DNA of 64,000 nucleotides from Pycnopodia helianthoides (taxonomy: Eukaryota; Echinodermata; Asteroidea; Forcipulatida; Asteriidae), in the NCBI GenBank assembly GCA_032158295.1, contig CM063244.1:9809578-9873577 (forward strand). Reading direction: 5' to 3'. A model generated the notes under the pieces. That model made no database searches, was not told where the DNA came from, and saw only the letters and a list, made by a program, of their open reading frames with translations. Positions 23,830-35,800 of this stretch are shown piece by piece. Positions within the stretch are counted from its first letter, which is position 1. Each line of letters starts with the position of its first letter. The position numbers and the translations under genes were made by a program.

Positions 23830-26800
23830 CTAATGATGGAGAGAGGATAAAAGAAAGGAAGAGGAAGTCAAACGCTTTACATGTAAAATATCGTTGGCTC
23901 AGTGCTTTAAGGTCGTTAATTGCAGTTTCATTTTTTTGCAATGAGCAAAAGGTCATTCAGTGAAAAATGCGTATAAGTTTGAAGAAAAATAAAATAAAAA
24001 TCTGCAAATAATTGTTGTACTTTAAAAATGATTGTTTCTTTTGGCAAACAATTACTTTGGAGACCACTCTTGATCAACAAACTCCATTTACCAAGAGCTC
24101 CAAAATATGCAAAACATTTTTTTTATGAAAACCACACTAACTGCACAAATGACCTTATAATCATCCTGAGGGGACGATTTCGATTGTTGGGAGAGGAGAT
24201 TAGTCTACATCGATCGTCTCATTTTATTTTTGGTTATGAAGCCAAGGACTCTCAGAAAGCGAACTTAATCACTATACTAGCCAAGAACCCTGTGGAGAGA
24301 AGCTAGGAAGGAAGTTTCAGTTTAAGAGGAAAACCCCAGAGAAATATTCCAGGGAAAACCCGTACAATCAGGCAGGGACTGAAAAACCCAATCCACGTAG
24401 TGCCCCGAGGTGATTTGAACCGGGGTCCCCAGAGGCGGAAGGCAAGGCGAGATACCACTACGCCAACCTGACTGCCCAAAGTTAAACCAAGTAAGGCTTT
24501 GTAACTATTCTTTGAATGACCAACAATGGTTGGCAAGCATTATGGACAGCAGGAGGTTTCTTGAAGCAGAAAGTGTCTCCCTAAAGGACTGGAAGATAAA
24601 GGCAAACCCTGGAGTTTCTCACCAACTTAAAGTCCTTAATCTTGAGGAGCACCACGGCATTTTGCGGGACGGCCTGTTTGCATGCAACGCAGATTTGGGG
24701 CTCTTCATCCTCTGTTAGCTTTGCTGGGACAGGGTAAATGAACTTCTCCTGGAAACAAACGATGGAGGGAATCGGTAGAGTTAATGTGGGTTATAGATAG
24801 TTCCCAATAAACGCCATCTTTACGGGCAAATTGCCATTTGGCTTGCAGACGCGTCAAGCGCTAGAGCTATTAACGCAGCCGTGTGTTTCACTAACCAATC
24901 GTGCAAAGAGTTTTGTGAAATGCTCACGTACTGCACGCCGTTCTCAAGCGAAATGCATGACTGCGTGTTCCTAATTGCCCGTAAAGATGGCCGGTTTACG
25001 TCAATTTGCAACCTATCTATTGATATCTGATCAAGGTCATCTTGTGCCAAAAGGCAGGTTTAGGCGAGGAAGAAAGTGCCAGAAACTCCTCCATCTGGGC
25101 AGAGAAAGTTCTCTCGATTTGTATGTTTCCTTTTTCCTGGATGGCTTTAGTAAGAGTGGGATACACCACATCGCCCATCACATGTTTACAAAAAGACACA
25201 CAGAGCCTGGACTTCCTTCAGGCACAATTTATACAATTGGAAGAAAGTTCAATGGAAGAAAACTATAAATTCTAAAAAACTATAAATAACTTGTTTCATC
25301 TTTCGATATGAAGGGAGGACGTCTCTAAACTTGTGCAGCTTTTTTTTTCTTACAACACTTGAACTTATGATGAAATTACGATGCATAAAGTAAACCTTTC
25401 TAGTTGACAATGCAGTAACTTGCCAGCCAGGAAATGCCCCGGCATGTACCAAGTCACTTTTATCGTAATCAATGTAAGGTTGTGTCTGACTTGGCGACTA
25501 TGGCTATGGCTGTGGCTGTTGCCAAGGGTGTTGCTAACTGTGTTGCTAAGGGTGTTTCTTAGGGTATCCTACAGCCTCGCTACCATGGGCAGCGCGCCGT
25601 ATCGATACCTCTCGTCACTAACCCCTGGTAGGGATGTACTGAAAAACAACGCTGATTGGCTCCCAAAAGTGACTACAATTAAACAATTCTGAGCGCTTGT
25701 ATGGCACTTGTAGAATGCTTAGTACGCGCGTGTGAAAATACAAGTATTTCGACGCGATTCCATTTCAAATGAATCCTGTTTTTACACTGTCACCCTAAAC
25801 TGCATAGAGTTAGACATATCACAAGATCAAAGAAGAATGGGAGGGGACCAGTTGCTCTTTGACTTCAGGCCTCTTTTGCGGGTTACCATACTTGAGCGGG
25901 CGCCTAGAGTTGATCGGCCACAGGCCTAATTAAAATGTGCTGGATTCGAGCACATTTGAATGCACCAATTTCAGGGGTTATGAGCGAGCAAGGCATGCTG
26001 GACAAAATGGCGCGGCGAGACCGATCATGCTTCAGTGCATGTTGACATGATGGTCAAGCTGCAGCCGCTACTGGGGACACAGCCAGACTACGAAACACAA
26101 TTGCTTCAGGAAAAAATAAACTTGAAACGTACCTTTGCAGGACACAGACCTAAAAACTGCAAAAGGCTGGAATTCAGGACAAGGCTTTTCTTGGCTCGAG
26201 TCAAGGCAACGTAGACCATATTGAGCTCATCCGCCTGAATAGCGCCTAATGAATCTGTCGAGTCAAAGTGAGAAATTTATCTTGGGTTATTGTGTAATCC
26301 CCGATTCCAGACCTTTGCCTTTTTGTTATACAAATGTGGCATACAAGAATGGACAGGCTACCACCATTGTTTATCATTGTATCCGGCTCAATAGAAGGCA
26401 AGTCGGAGCGTCCTGAGATTCCAGCATACCATGGCTGATTATCGGCTATGGCTTACGTCCAAGGCTCTTTGATTTACATGCTCTAGAACACTGTCTGAAA
26501 TTTTGAGACCTTACAAACGGCTCTTCTCAGAGCCACCACTACTCCAACAAGATTTAGCACATGGTGTTACTGCAAACTTACACACAGTATCTGTTTGCAC
26601 CATGCATATAGCTTCAAGTTTTACATTACCAATTCTAAATATATTCCAACATACTTTGTCTGCTTGCTCTGATAGCAAAGTCATCGGTGATCTTCACAGT
26701 ATCGAATTCTAGTCCCTTGCTCTTGTGCACTGTGCTGAGAACAAAAGCTGCAAAAAAGAGAGGACAAAAATGAAAAAAAAAGTCATATTTTTCGATCCTA

Positions 26801-29800
26801 GCGGATTATTCCTGTAAAGAGGGGCTCCAAGGTCGAATTCAGTTTTGTGATCCACTTTAGATGGAGTCCTTATGAAAATGAGGGGAAAAAATGATAAGTC
26901 TCTAACCTCACGTTACAGTGGTCTAAAATGCCACTGTGTTTGATACCTTGTGTTTGAAGTTGTCTGACTTTGGGTTAAGGGAAATCGGGTTGGTAGAGAG
27001 GTTTCTTTCCTCGCCTTCTACCTCTAGGACCCCGGTTCAAATCCTGCCAGGGGCACTATGTGGATTGGGTTTTCAGTCCCTTCCTGATTATGTGCGTTTT
27101 CCTTGGAATAACTATCTGGGGTTTTTCCTCCCACATCTAAGAATGAAACTTTCTTCCTTGTCTTGTCTCCGTGGGGCTCTTGACTAGTATAGTGATTAAG
27201 TTCACTTCTCTGAGAATCCTTGGCTTCACAAGCAGAATTAATAAATGACTTTGCAGGACACTCCCACAGGCCTGGGATTCCATCTTTGAGAGGGCAAGGC
27301 CGTTTTCATTTTGCAAAAGGCACTTTCCATTGGAAAATCTAAAAGTCTATGAGAAACTTCTGAAGGGACACCAAGGCCAAGACCAGGGGCAACAGAGGCC
27401 ATGGCCTCCGTGGCCTCTGTGTAATTCCAAGCCTTCTTTACTCCAGGTTTATCCAAGTATAGCCCATTAAAAGCTGCAAATGGACTGTTTTACTGAAAAC
27501 TGAAGACTGAAGGCCCAAACGAATTCAATCAAAATGAAGACGTCTACAAACCTGCTAAGCTTTCATGTCTGGTTCTACTCTGAATAAGCTTGATGAGCTC
27601 GGGAATCTTGATGTTATATTGCTCCACAATACGGACCTTATTGAGTAAATCAATTTCTTCCACCTGATTTGCATATTCCTTCAGGGAAGCTATCGACTTA
27701 TGATGCTTGACTAGTTGATTCTTGATAACAACTCTCTCTGTCGGAAAATTGTAAAAAATTATAATAGTTGTGACCCTCCGGGCCAAAATGGGGTACTTCA
27801 ATCCTGGTTTATCAACCCTAAAAAATAGGTGAGAGTAAGAGCTTTCAAATAGCACAAAATCTAGGCTTATAAATTGTTGGCTCAGATATGCCATATGACC
27901 TCAATTGTTTTTTAAATACCACGTTTTGGGACAAATTTGGGGGGTTATTGTAACAGATTTAAAAAAAAGACTTTGTAGTCATGTTTGAGACGTCATTACT
28001 GCCCCAAAATTGCCCAACAAGGGCGACATGTCCCTTCAGGGAAAGGATCCCCCCCCAAAAGTACATTGTGAAATATTATACACATATGGACTGACAATGA
28101 GGTCACTAGTGCATGCCTATATGCACCCAGAGGGCTGTGAGTGACCAGAAGAGGGTCCGGAGGAAAACAGGACCCTCACCCACAGGCTAGAGGGGGATAC
28201 ATGTGCACTTTAGTGACTGAATTACGCCAGTCCATTTTTTCCCCAATTTATGCTTCACATACTTCAGTCAAAAATATTTAAAAAGACACACCCCCCCCCA
28301 CCACCACCAAAAAAACAAACCAGACGGGGTTTCTAAACGGGACTGTTTTAATTAACTCATGAATAAATCAACCATAAGTCAGACATACCAGGCAACATTT
28401 TGTTGTTTACGTATGTTCTAACCAAAAACAAAACCATGGTTTCTAAACTAGACTGTTTTAATTAAACAATTAACTCATGAGTAAGTCAACCATAAGCAGT
28501 TCAACAAGGGAAACTTTTGAATGCTAGGTTGCAGCTGACACACCAGGTAACATTTCGTTGTTTACGTATGTTCTAAGCATGCGCACATTGCCAAGAACAA
28601 TGGATTTACCTTGTAAGTCTACTGCCACCTAGCGTCCCAAAAGTCCCCCATTGAAGGAACGCTTTTAGTTTCCCTTAGATTCATTTTTTTTATTACTTGC
28701 TGTTCACTAATCATATCATGAGAGGGCGCTGTAACCAGTCAAAATGTTTATTGCCAGCTTCCAGAACTCTTGCAAACTACGCACGCGCGATGTCGCAACG
28801 TGCGTCCGTCCAGTTCATGGCGGTGCAAATTCATGCCAAGCTTATTGAACCCTATGTGACCGTGTTTCAGCCAATCAGAATACAGAACCAGCGAGACGTG
28901 TTTATGGTTAAAGAGGATGGGCCATGGTGATTGAAGTTGACGTTATTTTTTTGTTTTCTGCTTTCTATAATATGTTGCATTTTTTTTTTTACATTACATT
29001 AACAAAAGAAGTGATATTTGCAAGGACTTTTTACTCCATTCACTAGCCCGCTGCCTAAATTTATCAAAATCCTGTAAATGAGGGCAGCAAACAAACATGA
29101 TGTCACTATACGTACTGAATGCCCGGATGGTCTGTACTGAGCAATGCTTCAATGAGTAACAACAAACAGCCTTTGACAGAGGGGTACGTACTGCTGGCAA
29201 CAACTTTCTGGCACCGACTGCTGTTGTTCCGATTTTGAGTGAAGGCGGGGGTGAAAAGAGGCTTGGAAACTGTGTTGTAAACAAATAACCATTTATTCTA
29301 TAACTCTGTCACAGTGTTTTCTTGGCAGATACATGTATAGGTGTATTTAGGGATGTAAAACTTTTTTTAAAGAGTGACCTCTAGCGTGCCCCAACCTCTT
29401 TAACTTATATAAGTATGGCATTTTCCATAAGCGTCGATCTTTTGCTAATGGGTAGTATAGGTTCATGGAATTTGGCTCGACTGACTTTTTCCTATTCCCT
29501 ACTTACCCGACTGTGGCAGCTGTAGCTGGTAGATATCAAGAATCATCTCCATACCATACCCCTCTATGCCCTGAATGTGTGGATTCAAATGTATGTCTCA
29601 ATAACAACCAACAATGTGTGGATCAAAGTATCCAAATTAGAACAAGGTGTGGATGAAATCGTCATCGTTTTCGCAAAGTGGCGAATCTACACCACAACAA
29701 AAATTCTGTGTTTGGAGAATATCATATTTGCTGTTTGGAGTCTGCTTAAGTTTTCAAATGTTAATCTCTATAACAATCAACAATTTGTGGATCACTTTAT

Positions 29801-32800
29801 GCCCTAAATGTGTGGATCAAAGTATTCAAGTTAGAACAAACAATGTGTGGATGATAAGTGGCGAAAACTGTACCACAACCAAAATTCCGTGTTTGTAGAA
29901 TATTGCATTCGCTGTTTTGGAGTCTGCATAATTTTTCAAATGTAAATCTCAATTACAGTCAACAATGTGTGGATCACTTTATGCCCTAAATGTGTGGATC
30001 AAAGTATCCGAATAAGAACAATGTGTGGATGATATTATCATCATTTTTCAAAGTGGCAAATCTGCACCACAACCAAAATCAAAGTATATCTTAACTAGAA
30101 TCAACAATGTGTGGATAATATCCATGCCATATCCATCTGTGCCCTGAATGCGAGGATTAAGGTATTTCAATAAGAATCAACAATGTGTGGATGTTATCAC
30201 TTTATGTCTAAAGTGTGTGAATCAACGTAGCTATAAGCTAGAATCAACTATGTTTGTATTAAATAGATACTACATCCCCGTATGAGTGAATTCTTACCCC
30301 AGCGAACGATATCATGGTGGTAGTGTCTGCCTTTACAATATTGACAGCTTCTCTGAAGAGAGTGACATTGGTCCGAGTGATGATGGCAACTTGGCCCAAC
30401 TCCTCACCGTCTATATGATCTGTAGGGTCAACATGAGTATTCCACATCTATGAGGAACTCTTACACGCGCGCCATGTGTTGATGCAAAATGTGCATCGCA
30501 TGAAGTACATTGGTCTGAGTGTATGATGGCACTGCCAACTCTCACGCTGCGTAGATTCCATTGTTTTTCATCAAAGATGGTGGTTAATCCATGTATTCCC
30601 AACTCGTTCTGTGCCAGGAAGAAGGGTGTAAGACTCTACGCCCTTCTTCCCGGCACACAAAGTTCTTTTTTCCAGTTACAGAAGGCCAGAAGCAATAAAA
30701 TGGCCCTGACAAAAAAAAAGTGCCATTACTGTTACACTTTTGTTGCTAGAATCAACCCAAGAGATGTTTTCCATTCACATGCAAATTTAACCTTCGTATA
30801 ATGATTTACGAATGGCAGAAAACCTTTCACGCCAAATTGTCCTGAAACACAATTTTGCACATTAGTTGCTTACTCCCTTTCTCACGGGCTCACGACAAAC
30901 TCATATCTGCCTGGCAGGGCCCAATTTCATAGAGCTGCTTATAAGCACAAAAAGAAGCTAAGCACAACAAAACTATGCTTACCAGAATATGGTTACCAGC
31001 CATACTACCATTTCTCATGTACAGTCTTGCGACTGGCATCCTGCTCATTTCTGCTACGCAGATAACTGTTCAGCAATACGTTCTGCTTAAAGCAGGTCTA
31101 TGAAATTTGGCTTTTCCATTTTATTGCCTTGTGAAATGGAGTAATCCAAATTTTACCTTGTGACATTATTCTGAGACATTGCACTCACATGCATCCATAA
31201 TTGGTCGAATATTTTCTTGGGCCAGAAAGACACCGTCAGAAAACATACACAGGCATGCAACTTCAGTTCATCCCAAAACAGAAGAAAAAAAAAGAGAGCA
31301 AAACTGTGTTTTTCAAATTTTCAACGGTATAGCTGAGAAACAAAAAATGAGGAAATCAACTGGAAAATTGCACACCTCAATGTATCTAGTACTACCAAAG
31401 TGTTTGTTGTACTTGACATGTAAAGCAGTTTGCTACCTCAATGTATTCTAGCACTACCAAAGTGTTTTTGTACATGTACATGCAGAGCAGTTTGCTACCT
31501 CAATGTGTATCTAGTACTACCAAAGTGTTTGTTGTACATGTACATGCAGAGCAGTTTGCTACCTCAATGTATCTAGTCACTACCAAGTGTTTATTGTACA
31601 TGTACATGCAGAGCAGTTTGCTACCTCAATGTATCTAGCACTACCAAAGTGTTTGTTGTACATGTACATGCAGAGCAGTTTGCTACCTCAATGTGTATCT
31701 AGCCTACCAAAGTGTTTGTTGTACATGTACATGCAGAGCAGTTTGCTACCTCAATGTATCTAGCACTACCAAAGTGTTGTTGTACATGTACATGCAAGCA
31801 GTTTGCTACCTCAATTGTATCTAGTACTACCAAAGTGTTTGTTGTACATGACATGCAGAGCAGTTTGCTACCTCAATGTATCTAGTACTACCAAAGTGTT
31901 TTTGTACATGTACATGCAAGAGCAGTTTGCTACCTCAATGTATCTAGCTACCAAAGTGTTTGTTGTACATGTACATGCAGAGCAGTTTGCTACCTCAATG
32001 TATCTAGCACTACCAAAGTGTTTGTTGTACATGTACATGCAAAGCAGTTTGCTACCTCAATGTAGGCCTATCTAGACTACCAAAGTGTTGTTGTACATGT
32101 ACATGCAGAGCAGTTTGCTACCTCAATGTATCTAGCACTACCAAGTGTTTATTGTACATGTACATGCAAAGCAGTTTGCTACCTCAATGTATCTTGCACT
32201 ACCAAAGTGATTGTTGTACATGTACATGCAAAGCAGTTTGCTACCTCAATGTAGGCCTATCTAGCACTACCAAAGTGTTTATTGTACATGTACATGCAGA
32301 GCAGTTTGCTACCTCAATGTAGGCCTATCTAGCACTACCAAAGTGTTTATTGTACATGTACATGCAGAGCAGTTTGCTACCTCAATGTAGGCCTATCTAG
32401 CGCTACCAAAGTGTTTGTTGTACATGTACATGCAGAGCAGTTTGCTACCTCAATGTATCTAGCACTACCAAAGTGTTTATTGTACATGTACATGCAAAGC
32501 AGTTTGCTACCTCAATGTAGGCCTATCTAGCACTACCAAAGTGTTTGTTGTACATGTACATGCAGAGCAGTTTGCTACCTCAATGTATCTAGCACTACCA
32601 AAGTGTTTATTGTACATGTACATGCAAAGCAGTTTGCTACCTCAATGTATCTTGCACTACCAAAGTGATTGTTGTACATGTACATGCAAAGCAGTTTGCT
32701 ACCTCAATGTAGGCCTATCTAGCACTACCAAAGTGTTTATTGTACATGTACATGCAGAGCAGTTTGCTACCTCAATGTAGGCCTATCTAGCACTACCAAA

Positions 32801-35800
32801 GTGTTTATTGTACATGTACATGCAGAGCAGTTTGCTACCTCAATGTAGGCCTATCTAGCACTACCAAAGTGTTTATTGTACATGTACATGCAAAGCAGTT
32901 TGCTACCTCAATGTAGGCCTATCTAGCACTACCAAAGTGTTTATTGTACATGTACATGCAAAGCAGTTTGCTACCTCAATGTAGGCCTATCTAGCACTAC
33001 CAAAGTGACTGTTGTACATGTACATGCAGAGCAGTTTGCTACCACTAAGTTGCTTGCAATCTTTAACACGTCTCACCAGGCCCAAAGATCTTGACACAGT
33101 ATCTAAATACTCCCTCAGGGTCTTTCAAATTAATAAAAATGGAGGAACTCAATAAACGTCATCCTTCCGGTTTACCTTGTTGCATTTTCCCAACCAGGAT
33201 ATGTCTGACCTTCGTTAAAGACCTCTCCAGTGTGCAGTCTGCTATGTAGGCAATCCCGGGGCCAAAACGGAATGACTGGAGGCAGAAAAAATACAAGTTA
33301 GTTTTATACATAGTGTGTATGCAGACAATGTTGTACTCAAGTCCGACTCGAGTTAAATCTTTGATGATTCAAACTTGGACTAGAGTCATAATAGTCAGCA
33401 ACCCGACTGTCTGGACTCAGATCAATATTTTTTTTCGGCTCGAGTGACTCATTTCAGGGACTCAGGCTCGACCTTTGTGACTCAAGACTCAGATTCAGAT
33501 TTGACTCAAATTGCTTGTAGGACTTGGGACTGCAACTCAACATTGAGGACTCAGACTCAGATAGTAAAGCACTGTACACTCAGTACTTTCCCTAAGCCCT
33601 GTTATAAAACATATGGGGTGTGATTCAAACCCCAACCCATCTGCTAATCAAACATCAGTATCAAGAAAAAACAAATTATATTCTGGTGAGTTGTTGCCAA
33701 GCAGTTGAGAGCACCAGACTCAAGCTCTGGTGTTTCTGATCAGCAGAGTGTGGGTTTGAGTCTTAGTCTTGACACTTGTGTCTTTGAGCAATCTACAAAT
33801 TACCATAATTGCTTTTGTTCTTCAGATTGGACATTAAACTGTAGGTCCCAAAACTGTTGTTGTTTTGTCAGGGATTTTGTGTACGCACATTATAAACTTT
33901 CGTTTAAATAAATTTATTTGTGGCGTGTCGTGGCCAAGCGGTTAAGAGCACTGGACTCAAGCTCTTGTGTTTCTGATCAGCAGAGTGTGGGTTCGAGTCT
34001 CTGTCGTGGCACTTGTGTCCTTGTGCAAGGTACTTTACCATAATTGCTTTTGTCCTTCGGATGGGACATTAAGCCATAGGTCCCGAGTACTAGGATTGGT
34101 AGTGCACGTAAAAGAAGCAGAACACTTTTTGTGGAAGGGTAAGGGTTAACCCCAGTGTTTCTGGTTCACATAGCAAGCACCCTTGTACACAGGTTTCCTC
34201 AGGCTTGCAAGCTATAGTGATCAAGTTCACTTAATAGGCATCCTTGGTTTCATTACCAGAAATATACAAAAATAACAATAATTCTGCTTCATCCTTGAAG
34301 ACAATATTACATCGTCTTCTAAAAAAGACGACGAAATTTGTATGACAAAAAAAGGTCCTCATACTTGTGTGAGGTGGAATGTGTGTTGACTGTGTACTCT
34401 GCTCATGGCATTGGTGGCACCACGGAAGCTGTAGATCTGTTGATGATCATCACCAACGAGTATCTTAGAGCAGGGTTGATTCATGAGAATATCCTGCTGG
34501 GCTGGAACATTCAAAATCAAAGAAAATCAAACATGACACAACCTTCTCCTTCTTTGGGGTTGTTGCTCATGATCATACATCGGGGCAGCCATTTTGTCGG
34601 CCATCTTCTTGATGGTGGATCCAGTGAGAAATTTTGTGACTTTTTGACATATTATATCAGTGTCAAATCATAATAGTAAATACTCTTTTTGCTATGTGAG
34701 AACAACACTTCCAAAGACTTGTGAACAAACTGTACACTTCCCATGACCCTATTTCTAAATAACCCATCCTTCCCAAACTCTGCTTGTTCGGCCAAGGGGA
34801 TCGATTCAAGCTCCTAGCGACATCAAAATTTGGCACAAAAAGGGAAGAAATAACATTGTTGTCCCACTGCAGTGTATCTCTCCCTAATGCTTGAAATATC
34901 TGACCTGGTGTAAGGTCCTGAGCCTCGTCAATCAGTAGACAGTCATAGTGGAGATTCCGCGGCTTGCTCAGTTGGTACAACTTCAAGTAAACTAGTCATG
35001 GGGAAACAAAACAGAGTTAGAAGTCATGATCTTGCAATTGATTTAATGAGTAATAAATTCCTTTAAAAAATTTGTCACTTCGTGAAAAAAAAACACCCAA
35101 AACAGACGTGCCCTCAGAGTGCTACGTACAAACCAATGCATGTAGATAATTAATGAAAGCGTTCAGCTTCTGGTCTGACAAAAGATTCTGACTTGAAAAT
35201 CTCGGGTCCCGATTTAACGGAGGGCCAGGTAGATTCATATTAAAGGTAGGGTTGTCGTTTGGTTTTTGTCAAAATAATTCTGATTTACAGCAGAAGTTAT
35301 CTTTAAAAAGATACAATAAAAGTCAGCTGTGAAAGTTTCAGCTTAACACAGTGTTGACTTTTTGAAAAACAGTATTTTCATCAAGAACATTGAATCCATC
35401 CACGTTCAGCGAGGTGATAGCAGGTACTAACCACAACTCCGGCTGCAGCATTCACAAATGGACACCACGGAAATCTGAATCTCCAAAAGTTACCTTAAGG
35501 CAAACTTTGGCTCAGAAGAAGAAAACATTCCCTACCAGTCGTCGCTCGTGTCGTTGTGACTAAATGTCGCATTGCCATTTAGTAAATAGCGCCCTCTTTT
35601 CTTAACTGTCCTCTCATTTTTCAAAAATTTGAATTGGTCCATTTTTTGGGGGGTACTAAAACTTAAAAATTGGGCTGAGTCTGATTACATCTGAACAATT
35701 GGCAGGTACGCCAGCATTCATTTTTCTAATGCGGAAGGGTCATATCCCGCCGTCCAACGAGGTTGACGCAACTCTACAAAATGCCAGCATGACACGAGTT

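Noticed and set aside
28994..29284. Possible FBH1 exon with [15 protein letters not shown] (- strand)
   Set aside because: It has an acceptor-like ttacag, but the phase from exon 15 would give a stop, and exon 15 joins exon 16 directly in phase with gap-free homology.
31441..32780. Frames reading [15 protein letters not shown]
   Set aside because: Translation of the 62-bp minisatellite only.
31374..33043. CRISPR-like array
   Set aside because: Units are contiguous with no unique spacers, and the genome is eukaryotic. The same applies to the 52-, 54-, 57- and 87-bp arrays.
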